Of a stretch of DNA of 64,000 nt, positions 29,446 to 37,682 are shown piece by piece; position 1 is the stretch's first letter, and each line of letters starts with the position of its first letter. Origin of the DNA: Verrucomicrobia bacterium LW23. Its GTDB lineage: Bacteria; Verrucomicrobiota; Verrucomicrobiia; Methylacidiphilales; UBA1321. The DNA lies in contig QAZA01000045.1 of the NCBI GenBank assembly GCA_003054695.1, forward strand, positions 496,001 through 560,000. The letters are read 5' to 3'. A model generated the notes under the pieces. The model was not told where the DNA came from, ran no database searches, and saw only the letters and a program-made list of their open reading frames with translations. A program made the translations under genes and the position numbers.

Positions 29446-29544
29446 AAGTGTGCGGGGGATGGGCAACGCGCAGCCTGGCCTGTCCCGCCACTGCGGCGAT
29501 CTCCCGTTTGCCCGCGCGATGCGATGGCCTGAGGGTATTGCAAA

Positions 29545-29560
29545 TCGCAACAGATTGCGA
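29545..29560. promoter_or_regulatory. Inverted repeat TCGCAACAGATTGCGA upstream of the lacI-type gene
   Basis: TCGCAA and TTGCGA form a perfect 6-bp inverted repeat with a 4-bp centre, 100 bp before the lacI-type start. It may be an operator; the spacing is wider than in classical LacI sites. Confidence 0.35.
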
Positions 29561-29678
29561 TAACGTTTTACGTCACGGGGATAAAATATAGCACCTTTTA
29601 ACCAGATTCCTTGAACTGGTGCTCTCCGGCAAAGAAGATCCGGTCTGCTAAAATCGGGCACGTTGCACGGGCAATGTG

Positions 29679-29691
29679 GTAAAGCGTTTAC
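29679..29691. promoter_or_regulatory. LacI/CcpA-like operator GTAAAGCGTTTAC
   Basis: GTAAA and TTTAC flank GCG. The AAAGCGTTTAC part agrees with the central consensus of LacI/GalR/CcpA operators. It lies 234 bp upstream of the lacI-type start. Confidence 0.4.
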
Positions 29692-29781
29692 TCAACGGTA
29701 CAAAGCCGGGGAGAGCTTAACCACGAGTGCGCGGACAGAGTTGGTGCGCCACTTCAGGATGCTGCCGAGTCCATCTTTCCC

Positions 29782-30399
29782 CTACGCCGCCGCCACGGCC
29801 ACCGCGCGCCCGGCGCCGATGAGCTCCAGAGCACCGTGCTCCATCTCGCGCACGACGCTCAGGTCGTTGTGGATGCGCGCCTGCGTCAGCACACCTTCAA
29901 AGTAGGCCAGCAGAGATTTCGCCTTCAGATCCGTATCGGTCTTCGGCATCAGCCCCTCGTCCGCTGCGTCGCGGATGGCCGACGCGAGGTATTTGGCGCG
30001 AATCTCCAGGCACTCCTGCACCTTGGCGCGGATTTGCGGGTCCTGCCGGCACATCTCCGTGCCCAGGCTAAAGAGCGGGCAGCCGGGAACGTGCCCGGTG
30101 CGGGAGAAGCCTTCCTTCTGCTTCTCATAAAACAGCGCGCAGTAGTTACGAATGCGCTGCAGCGGCGGCACGGTGGGGGAGAAAATGGAATCCAGCCGGG
30201 CGCGGCGCTCCTGCGTGTCGGCCTCCAGCGCGCTTACCGCCAGGTCGCTCTTCGACGAAAAAAAGTGATAAAAGCTCCCTTTTTTTACCCCGGCGTGCTC
30301 GCAAATCGCGTCCACGGTAACCGTGGCGTAGCTGGTTTCGGTCATCAATTCAATCGCCGCATCGAGAAGGCGCTTGCGCGCTGTGCTGGTACGTCCCAT
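29782..30399 (-). CDS. TetR family transcriptional regulator
   Basis: The 205-residue product begins GRTSTARKRLLDAAIELM and has the TetR helix-turn-helix VTVDAICEHAGVKKGSFYHFFSSKSDL, described here by its key parts ICEHAGV and GSFYHFF. The C-terminal ligand domain contains PGCPLFSLGTEM, seen in YcdC/NemR-like regulators where a Cys may sense reactive compounds; Cys in GCPLF is present. The ATG at 30399 is chosen because it starts the conserved N-terminus. A strong inverted repeat, TTTGACCGCCTAGTCAAA, lies 109 bp upstream. No obvious target gene is adjacent besides itself. Confidence 0.9.
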   Translation of the reverse strand: MGRTSTARKRLLDAAIELMTETSYATVTVDAICEHAGVKKGSFYHFFSSKSDLAVSALEADTQERRARLDSIFSPTVPPLQRIRNYCALFYEKQKEGFSRTGHVPGCPLFSLGTEMCRQDPQIRAKVQECLEIRAKYLASAIRDAADEGLMPKTDTDLKAKSLLAYFEGVLTQARIHNDLSVVREMEHGALELIGAGRAVAVAAA

Positions 30400-30507
30400 G
30401 GCATTAAAACGGGTAAAAGGCTGGTGTGGAGTGGCTTGGAGCAACGAAGCTGACGACAAGACGACGCGGCTGCGGGGAATTCCAAACTCGCAAAGAACAC
30501 TGCGGTA

Positions 30508-30525
30508 TTTGACCGCCTAGTCAAA
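30508..30525. promoter_or_regulatory. TetR-type operator TTTGACCGCCTAGTCAAA
   Basis: TTTGAC and GTCAAA form a perfect 6-bp inverted repeat with a 6-bp centre. GACCG-CC-(T/C)NGTC resembles the operators of NemR-like TetR regulators. It is placed in the tetR promoter region, fitting autorepression. Confidence 0.5.
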
Positions 30526-30597
30526 ACAACTGTGCGTTAACTGCACATAACCACGCTACCCGTGCCAACGCAAGTCACAAGTGGCGAAAAAAGTGCA

Positions 30598-30674
30598 GCG
30601 CCGCACGTTTACATCAGGAGTGCGGCGCCTCACGGCAATTACCCTTCACCGCATCACTTTTTTGTGAGGTGAAG
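30598..30674. repeat. Two hairpins between the tetR-type gene and the M42 gene
   Basis: GCGCCGCAC pairs with GTGCGGCGC (30598-30628), and CTTCACC...GGTGAAG with an inner TCAC/GTGA (30644-30674). No gene is seen from 30400 to 30896. The first has six A residues upstream on the plus strand, so it could terminate leftward RNA. Confidence 0.45.
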
Positions 30675-30896
30675 CTGGCATCCGCCCGCCACACGATGTA
30701 ACTTCGCTTATCTTAACCGCCATGTCCGGGAAACCGTGAAGCAATGGCTGCGAAAGGCGGCGTTCTTTCAATGCTATCATGACCAGCCGGTCCAATCAGG
30801 CGCCTGAATCATTATTGGTGCTGCCCGGCGCCCCCCCCCCTCTTCGCACACTTTGCTTCGCCTCCTTCCCAGCCCGCAGACCGCGCGCGTCCTACC

Positions 30897-32015
30897 ATGC
30901 ATACCTCCCCCGCCACCGCACTCGATCAGGACCTGCGCCACGTCGCCACCACGCTGTTCAGCTGCCCCACCGCCCCGTACCACGAGACTCAGACGCGCGC
31001 CGCCATGCGCTCCCTGGTGGAGGGCCTCCCCCACACCAGCATCCATGAGGACGTCTACGGCAACACCCTCGTCCACTACAAACGCAATCCGGAGCCCGGC
31101 CGCGCCTTCACCCTCGTCGCCCACCTGGACCACCCCGGCTTTGTGGTCTGCACCATCCAGGGCAAACGCAACGCGCACTTTCTGGGCGGCATGCATCTGC
31201 GCTATTTTGAGGGCAAGCAAGTCGCCTTTTACAACGCCGACGGCCCGCAACCCCTTGGTACGGCGCGCATTGCACGCGCGGAGACCGCCAAGGGCCACAC
31301 CAAGGTCTACTTCGAAACCGAACCGCCCCGCGCCGCCAGGTTTGGCATGTGGGACTTGCCCGCCATCCAGTACACGCGCGACCGCTGCCGTGGCCGTGCC
31401 CTCGACGACCTGGCCGGAAGCGCCTCCCTCATCGCCCTGCTGCGCCGCCTGGCACGCAACCGCGCCGAGGCCGAGGTGTGCTGCCTCTTTACGCGCGCCG
31501 AGGAAGTCGGCTTCCACGGCGCCCTGGCTTTTCTCAAGGGCGAGCTCCTTGGCAGACTCCCCGTCGGCGGGCCCGTGCTTTCTATCGAAACATCAAACGC
31601 GCAAGGCTTTGCAAAGCTGGGCGCCGGCCCCATCCTTCGCGTGGGCGATCGCGCTACCATCTTCACCCCCGCCGTCACCTCCTGGCTGGAGCTTGCGCTG
31701 GCCGACCTGGGCCGCCTGCACACGCGCTTTCCCTACCAGCGCCTGCTGATGGGCGGCGGCACGTGCGAGGGCACCGTTTTTCAGCAAGCCGGCTACCCCA
31801 CCGGCGCCCTGTGCCTGGCCCTGCGCAACTTCCACAACATGGGCCCCGGCAACACCGTGGCGGCCGAGGCCGTTGCCACCAGCGACTGGCAGATGCTGCA
31901 CGAGTACCTCTTTTACCTCGCCACCGTAGCCAGCCCCTGCCACACCGCGCACAGCACGGAGCTTTGCCAGCGCCTGCGCGATCTGCAGGAGGATGCGCTT
32001 AAGAAGTTATTGTAG
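30897..32015 (+). CDS. M42/M28-like zinc aminopeptidase
   Basis: The 372-residue product has the metal-binding pattern of M42 glutamyl aminopeptidase/endoglucanase-like proteins: AHLDHPGF (His, Asp), GRALDDLAG (bridging Asp), TRAEEVGFHG (catalytic Glu pair), SIETSNA and GGGTCEGTVFQQAG, with a terminal NFHNMGPGN (His). It probably removes N-terminal residues from peptides in the cytoplasm as a large oligomer. The ATG at 30897 lies in a short pyrimidine-rich leader. It is monocistronic. Confidence 0.83.
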   Translation: MHTSPATALDQDLRHVATTLFSCPTAPYHETQTRAAMRSLVEGLPHTSIHEDVYGNTLVHYKRNPEPGRAFTLVAHLDHPGFVVCTIQGKRNAHFLGGMHLRYFEGKQVAFYNADGPQPLGTARIARAETAKGHTKVYFETEPPRAARFGMWDLPAIQYTRDRCRGRALDDLAGSASLIALLRRLARNRAEAEVCCLFTRAEEVGFHGALAFLKGELLGRLPVGGPVLSIETSNAQGFAKLGAGPILRVGDRATIFTPAVTSWLELALADLGRLHTRFPYQRLLMGGGTCEGTVFQQAGYPTGALCLALRNFHNMGPGNTVAAEAVATSDWQMLHEYLFYLATVASPCHTAHSTELCQRLRDLQEDALKKLL

Positions 32016-32208
32016 CCCAAAGTGTTGCGAATATGGATGAGGTGCTCGCAGTCATCCCGGTTGAGCGGCCGGAGGTTGCCTCTGCGCCGCAAATCGTTGG
32101 CACACAAGCTGCTTTGTTATTCAAAAAGACAACACTTGACAGCAGGCCCCTCCCGATCGATCCTTTCCTACCGTGGGCAGCCCAAGCCAACCCGCTGCCG
32201 TCCGTGCC

Positions 32209-32466
32209 ATGAAGCGCAGCCAATGTCCAGACACCGTTGAGTTTAACCTCAACACCGCCAATCACCTAGCGGCAGTTGTGGGCTGGATCGTCGCTGCCCT
32301 TATCCTCTACGTCCTGAGCTTCGGCCCCGTCATCGCCCTGGTGGAGCATTACCAGGTGGGCCGCGAGCAAGCCGAGTATTTCTACGCCCCCATCATCTGG
32401 GCCGCCCACAACACCTCCATGCACTACCCCATTGTGTGGTACGCGGGCATGTGGGGCATCCGCTAA
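32209..32466 (+). CDS. Small one-helix membrane protein, LSFGP type
   Basis: The 85-residue product has one hydrophobic helix ending ILYVLSFGPVIALVE, then FYAPIIWAAHN and a terminal WYAGMWG. This layout (helix, LS[FY]GP, Y-x-P-[IL], YxxxW) is shared with the protein at 53055-53441, so the two look like paralogs. Similar short proteins occur in other Verrucomicrobia and Planctomycetes, with no known function. ATG at 32209 is used; a GTG at 32173 is possible. It is convergent with the ion channel gene, about 50 bp away. Confidence 0.65.
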   Translation: MKRSQCPDTVEFNLNTANHLAAVVGWIVAALILYVLSFGPVIALVEHYQVGREQAEYFYAPIIWAAHNTSMHYPIVWYAGMWGIR

Positions 32467-32518
32467 CGCCTGCCAATGCCTGCTAAAGGCTCCCAGGCGT
32501 GCGCACCGTGGTCTCCGC

Positions 32519-33103
32519 TCACGGCGCAGGCGCGGACGGGGGCGGCGTACTCTCGTCCCGGCCCCGCTCCGCAATCAGCTCCCCTGCGGAATGCTCCTGC
32601 AGCGGCCCGTGCAAATCCTCTACCGTGCGCATAATCATCGTCGAGAGCGCCGCGGTCGACAGCCCAAACGCCAGCACCCCCGCCGTCGCCTCCAATGGCC
32701 CCAGTATATGCCATGGCGTCTGCATAATCGTATCCCCATAACCCAGCGTTGTGTAGTTAACCGCCGAATGATAAAAGGCTTCCTCAAAATTCCTGAACTG
32801 GCCAATAAGCAAAAAGCATAACGCCCATACCACCATCTCCAGCATATGTGCTAAAAAGAAAACAAGCGTAACAACGCAGCAAATATACAAACCCATAACA
32901 TTCCTGCTGGTCGAGAAGGGGTGCGCCGCCCGATGCCTCGCAAACCGCACAACCAGCACCGTAGCCCAGCAATGTATAACAATCGTAATAAGGCACGTAA
33001 CCGCGCCGATAAAGATAAGCGGCCGATAATGAAAAAAGCCCTCAAATGCAGCCAAAAAAGGATACGAAACTCCCGCCATTTTGTCGCCCCAATATAAAGA
33101 CAT
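32519..33103 (-). CDS. Potassium channel-like membrane protein
   Basis: The 194-residue product contains the selectivity filter TTLGYGD preceded by a pore helix (FEEAFYHSAVNY), with membrane helices before and after, as in two- or four-helix ion channels (Ion_trans_2). Residues 20-110 hold about three more hydrophobic segments. The short C-terminus (VEDLHGPLQEHSAGELIAERG) lacks an RCK domain. It would let K+ pass through the inner membrane. The ATG at 33103 is chosen over a TTG six bases upstream; ATG 33079 is also possible. The upstream part of the gene has a lower GC content than its neighbours. Confidence 0.83.
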   Translation of the reverse strand: MSLYWGDKMAGVSYPFLAAFEGFFHYRPLIFIGAVTCLITIVIHCWATVLVVRFARHRAAHPFSTSRNVMGLYICCVVTLVFFLAHMLEMVVWALCFLLIGQFRNFEEAFYHSAVNYTTLGYGDTIMQTPWHILGPLEATAGVLAFGLSTAALSTMIMRTVEDLHGPLQEHSAGELIAERGRDESTPPPSAPAP

Positions 33104-33363
33104 AAGCAAAGTACCTTACTCACCACCAGCATCTCCACCCCGCCCCGCGCACACGCATGCGCAACGCGCTACAACCTTCACAACATCCATCCGCTCCAGA
33201 TCTACCCCCGCCCCTCCCTTAACGCAACGCAATACCGTACGCACCGCCGCACCCTCTTCGCCGCATTGCACTACCCGCAGCGCAGTGCTAGAATGCTGAG
33301 CTTTGCCTTGCACCAACGCGCCCTGTCGCCCGCCCCATCTCCACTGCTAACTCCTTCGCGTCC

Positions 33364-36300
33364 ATGAACTTCCATTACCCGCCTGACCTCCCGGTATGTG
33401 CCAGGCGCGAGGAAATTCTGCTCGCACTGCGTCGCTCTCAAGTCCTTGTGGTTGCAGGCGAAACGGGCTCCGGCAAAACCACGCAGCTGCCCAAAATGTG
33501 CCTGGAGGCCGGGCTGGACAAGCGCGGCATGATCGGCTGCACCCAGCCCCGCCGCGTTGCCGCCATGAGCGTCTCCCGCCGCGTGGCCGAAGAACTGCGC
33601 GTGCCGTGGGGCCGCGAAGTCGGCTGCAAAATGCGCTTTGCCGACGACACCACCCGCGATACCCGCGTCAAGTTCATGACGGACGGCATCCTGCTCGCCG
33701 AGATTCAGTCCGACCCCATGCTGCAAACCTATGCGGCCCTGATCGTGGACGAAGCCCACGAGCGCTCCCTTAACATCGACTTCCTGCTGGGCTACCTGCA
33801 AAGCCTCCTGCGCAAGCGCGCCGATATCAAGCTCGTCATCACCTCCGCCACCATCGACACGGCCGCCTTCTCCCGCGCCTTTAACAACGCGCCCATCATC
33901 GAGGTCTCCGGCCGCCTCTACCCCGTCGATATCGTCTACCGCCCCATCGGCGGCGAACACCCCGCAGAACCCGAAGACGAGCTGGAACGCGCTGCGCGAG
34001 AACAGGATGCACAGACAGACAGCGCAGCGGCCGAATCCACCGACACCTCCGAGACAGCATCGCTGGAAGCCTCCTCCATCGCCCGCGACCTCGCCGCACT
34101 CGGCACCATCCGCACCACCCGCCCCCCAGCAGGGACATCGAATGTCCCAGGGACACGTAAAGTCCCTGCCAGGACCACTCCCGCCCCCACTTTCCGCGAG
34201 GTCGGCGACGACATCTCCTTCGTCGAAGCCGCCGCCCAGGCCGCCGAAGACTCGCTCATCGAGACCGACGACGGCGACGTCCTCGTCTTCCTGCCCACCG
34301 AGCGCGACATCCGCGAGGCGCGCGACATCCTCGAAGGCAGCCTCGGCGCGGGCATCGAAGTGCTCGGCCTCTACGGTCGCATGGCCAATGCCGAGCAACA
34401 GCGCATCTTCTCCCCGTCCGATCGCCGCCGCGTCATCCTGGCCACCAACATTGCGGAGACGTCCATCACCCTCCCCCGCATCCGCACCGTCGTCGACACC
34501 GGCCTGGCACGCATCAGCCGCTACAACCCGCGCACTCGCACCAAGCGCCTCCCTGTCGAGGAAATCAGCCAGAGCAGCGCCAACCAGCGCGCTGGCCGAG
34601 CGGGCCGCGTGCAGGCCGGCACCTGCATTCGCCTGTACGACGAGGAGGACTACCTCAAGCGCCCCCAGTACTCGCAGCCGGAGATCCAGCGCGCCAACCT
34701 CGCGGAGGTCATCCTGCGCATGAAGGCCTTTTGCCTCGGCCACATCGAAGACTTTCCCTTCATCGACGCGCCCCGACCCCAGTCCATCCGCGCCGGCTAC
34801 CAGCTGTTGCATGAGCTTGGCGCCCTGGATGATACGCACGAACTCACCCCCATGGGCCGCGAGCTTGCCCGCCTGCCGCTGGACCCCTCCCTGGGCCGCA
34901 TGCTCATCCAGGCCCGCACCGAAGGCGCCTTGCCAGAGATGCTCGTCATCGCCGCCGCCCTCAGCATACCGGACCCCCGCGAGCGCCCCGAGCAGGAGCG
35001 CGAGCAAGCCGCCGCTGCGCATAAGGCCTTCAGCGACAACGACTCCGACTTCATGTCGCTCCTCCGCATCTGGCGCGCGGCCCCCGAGGAACGCGGCAGC
35101 CGCAACGCCTTGCGTAAGTTCTGCAAAAGCAACTACTTATCCCTAACCCGCATGCGCGAGTGGCGCGACTTGCATAAGCAACTCGCCGACGCCATGGAAG
35201 ACATTGCCCCGCAGCGCCGCAAGGAACTAGCGAGTACCACCGAAAAGCAACCGGTGGCGCCATCCGCAAAACCCGCGCCGTTCAACCTCTACAACGCGTT
35301 GCACCGCAGCATCTTATCCGGCCTGCTGGGGCAAATTGCGATGAAGAAGGAGCGCAACGACTATCAGGCCTCCGCCAACCGCGTGGCCACTATCTTCCCC
35401 GGCTCTAACCTCTTCGAACGCAAAGAGAAACAACGCCGGGGACGCAATGTGGAGGCTACGCCGGATAAGACGCCCACCGCTAAAGCAAGTCCCTCAGAAT
35501 CAAATACTTCCGCCGCGCCGGCCGATTCCGGCTGGATCATGGCCGCGGAAATTGTGCAAACCTCCCAGCTCTTTGCTCGCACCGTCGCCCGCATCGACCC
35601 CGTCTGGGTCGTCGACATCGGCGAGCACCTCTGCAAATTCAGCTACCTCGACCCACACTGGAGCGCCCGTGCCGGCCGCGTCCTCGTCACCGAGCGCGCC
35701 CTCATCTACGGCATGGAAGTACGCAAAAGGCAGGTCGACTACGGCCGCGTCAACCGAGCCGAAGCCACGGAACTCTTTATCCGCGGGGCACTTATCAACG
35801 ATCCCGCATCCCGCGGCGATAGCGGCGCAGCCAGCTTCGCGCCCGGCGAGCGCCAGGCCGCGCGCAACGCGGGAGCTGGCGCAGCACCTCTGCGTATTCA
35901 GCATAAGTTCTTTACCCACAACAGGAAGCTTCGCGAAAGCATCGACAGCGTTTTGACACGCGTCCGCAGCAATCGCATGCACGATGTGGACGAAGCACTC
36001 TATCGCTTTTACTCGGAACGCATCGAAGGAGTCTCGTCCATCCACGATCTTAACACGCTGATGCGCAGCAAGTTAACAGAGAATCCCGACTTTCTCTGCG
36101 CCGCCGAAGAAGACCTTCTGGATAAGACCGACGCCGCATACGATCAGCAGCTGTTCCCCGACTCTATCTCCCTGGGCCACACGGTTTTACCACTGCGCTA
36201 CGCGTACACCCCCGGCAACGAGGAGGACGGAGTGACATTGCGTGTCCCTCTCCCGGTCGCAGACAAGCTGAGCGCCGGGCAAATTCAGTGGATCGTGCCC

Positions 36301-37671
36301 GGCCTTCGCGAAGAACAGATCAGCACTCTGCTTCGCGCCCTGCCCAAATCCAAGCGCGTCGCCCTGATGCCCATCGAGCCCAAGGTGGCCGAAACAGCGG
36401 CACGGTTTCAGCCCGGCCATGGCGATTTTCTCCGCGAGCTGGCAACGTATCTCACACGCACTTACAGGGTTGCGATCGAAGCCTCCGACTGGACCCCCGA
36501 CAGCCTCCCGCCCCACCTGCGCCCCCGCGTTGAGGTTATCGACCAACGCAACCGCACCGTCGCCTCCGGCCGCGACATTGAAACGATCCGCGAAAGGGCA
36601 TCCAAAGTGGAAGTCAAATCGAGTGCCTGGGATCGAGCCGTCAGCAAATGGGAGCGGTACGCGCTTACATCCTGGAGCTTCGGAGATCTCCCCGAAAGCA
36701 TTGTGGTGGAGCACATTGCGGGATCACCACTGCTCGCCTGGCCCGGCCTCTCCGCCCGTGCGGGGGAAGGCGAGAACCAGCCGATGGAGGTGGATCTGCG
36801 CCTCTATCGCTCCCGGGACGAGGCTGAGCGCGAAAGCCGTGCAGGGATCCGGCGCCTTGCGGAAGTAGTTCTGGCCAGGGATCTTGCGTGGCTCGCCAAA
36901 TCACTGGAAACCTGGGCCAAGAAGCAGGTTGCCACAGCAGGGACAAGGCATGTCCCTGGCAATAAGCAACATGCTGGACTGCAGGGACTTCAGGGCCTAG
37001 GCGCACTTCAGGCATCCTGGAGCAAAGCAGGCACCGTTGTCACCGGCACCGCGACAAAGGGTGCGAGTTCCGCGACTCTCGTACGCTCAGACAACGCAAA
37101 GCTTTCCGCCGCAACGACATCTGCCACCGCGCCTGCAGATATTTTGTCTCGCTCCGCCCTGCAACACATCTGCGCGTCTTCACTTGTGCTTTCCCCAACG
37201 CATCCCCTTACAGCGCAACGCTTTGAGGCTATGCTGACTGCTGCGAAGCAAAATTTCCCCGTGTGGGTATCCAGTATTACCGCAGCAACGGAAAAGCTTC
37301 TGGCGCAACGGGATGCGATTCTCTCTTTTCCGAAACGGTATTCGGGGATGGAGGAAGATATTGAACGCCTGGCCGGGCTCGATTTTCTTTCCCGCACACC
37401 TCATTCGCAACTCCCTCACCTGCAACGCTATCTGAAAGCGGTGCAAGTGCGGGCCGAGCGCGCTTCGCTCAATCCCGCCAAGGATGCCGACAAGGCGCGC
37501 CCGCTGGAGCCTTTTGCCAACAAGGAGGCGCAGGTGCCCGAGGCGCGGCGCCAGGCCTTCCGCTGGATGCTGGAGGAGTTTCGCGTCTCCCTCTTTGCAC
37601 CGGAGCTTGGAACTGCGTATCCTGTTTCCCCACAACGGCTTAAGGCGTTGATGGACGGGACCTCCGGCTAG
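33364..37671 (+). CDS. hrpA: ATP-dependent RNA helicase HrpA
   Basis: The 1435-residue DEAH-box helicase has motif I GETGSGKTT (32-40), CTQPRRVAAMSVSRRVAEE (Ia), DEAH at 129-132, SATID (III), ATNIAETSITL and QRAGRAGRVQAGTCIRLY (V-VI), then the HA2, OB-fold and long C-terminal DUF3418 domains that distinguish HrpA from other DEAH helicases. HrpA unwinds RNA and helps release stalled ribosomes. Two in-frame insertions come from the GGGACAT palindrome: GTSNVPGTRKVPA at 257-269, between the two RecA domains, and GTRHVPG at 1193-1199 in the C-terminal domain. Both lie in linkers, so the fold is probably intact. The ATG at 33364 begins just before the conserved LPV region. Confidence 0.93.
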   Translation: MNFHYPPDLPVCARREEILLALRRSQVLVVAGETGSGKTTQLPKMCLEAGLDKRGMIGCTQPRRVAAMSVSRRVAEELRVPWGREVGCKMRFADDTTRDTRVKFMTDGILLAEIQSDPMLQTYAALIVDEAHERSLNIDFLLGYLQSLLRKRADIKLVITSATIDTAAFSRAFNNAPIIEVSGRLYPVDIVYRPIGGEHPAEPEDELERAAREQDAQTDSAAAESTDTSETASLEASSIARDLAALGTIRTTRPPAGTSNVPGTRKVPARTTPAPTFREVGDDISFVEAAAQAAEDSLIETDDGDVLVFLPTERDIREARDILEGSLGAGIEVLGLYGRMANAEQQRIFSPSDRRRVILATNIAETSITLPRIRTVVDTGLARISRYNPRTRTKRLPVEEISQSSANQRAGRAGRVQAGTCIRLYDEEDYLKRPQYSQPEIQRANLAEVILRMKAFCLGHIEDFPFIDAPRPQSIRAGYQLLHELGALDDTHELTPMGRELARLPLDPSLGRMLIQARTEGALPEMLVIAAALSIPDPRERPEQEREQAAAAHKAFSDNDSDFMSLLRIWRAAPEERGSRNALRKFCKSNYLSLTRMREWRDLHKQLADAMEDIAPQRRKELASTTEKQPVAPSAKPAPFNLYNALHRSILSGLLGQIAMKKERNDYQASANRVATIFPGSNLFERKEKQRRGRNVEATPDKTPTAKASPSESNTSAAPADSGWIMAAEIVQTSQLFARTVARIDPVWVVDIGEHLCKFSYLDPHWSARAGRVLVTERALIYGMEVRKRQVDYGRVNRAEATELFIRGALINDPASRGDSGAASFAPGERQAARNAGAGAAPLRIQHKFFTHNRKLRESIDSVLTRVRSNRMHDVDEALYRFYSERIEGVSSIHDLNTLMRSKLTENPDFLCAAEEDLLDKTDAAYDQQLFPDSISLGHTVLPLRYAYTPGNEEDGVTLRVPLPVADKLSAGQIQWIVPGLREEQISTLLRALPKSKRVALMPIEPKVAETAARFQPGHGDFLRELATYLTRTYRVAIEASDWTPDSLPPHLRPRVEVIDQRNRTVASGRDIETIRERASKVEVKSSAWDRAVSKWERYALTSWSFGDLPESIVVEHIAGSPLLAWPGLSARAGEGENQPMEVDLRLYRSRDEAERESRAGIRRLAEVVLARDLAWLAKSLETWAKKQVATAGTRHVPGNKQHAGLQGLQGLGALQASWSKAGTVVTGTATKGASSATLVRSDNAKLSAATTSATAPADILSRSALQHICASSLVLSPTHPLTAQRFEAMLTAAKQNFPVWVSSITAATEKLLAQRDAILSFPKRYSGMEEDIERLAGLDFLSRTPHSQLPHLQRYLKAVQVRAERASLNPAKDADKARPLEPFANKEAQVPEARRQAFRWMLEEFRVSLFAPELGTAYPVSPQRLKALMDGTSG
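34130..34168. repeat. GGGACAT palindromic repeat in hrpA (double unit)
   Basis: 39 bp holding GGGACATCGAATGTCCC followed by a weaker second unit GGGACACGTAAAGTCCC. In frame; it encodes GTSNVPGTRKVPA. Confidence 0.85.
36938..36958. repeat. GGGACAT palindromic repeat in hrpA (single unit)
   Basis: GGGACAAGGCATGTCCC, one mismatch from a palindrome, in frame in the HrpA C-terminal domain, where it encodes GTRHVPG. Confidence 0.75.
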
Positions 37672-37682
37672 CCGGGAAGAGT

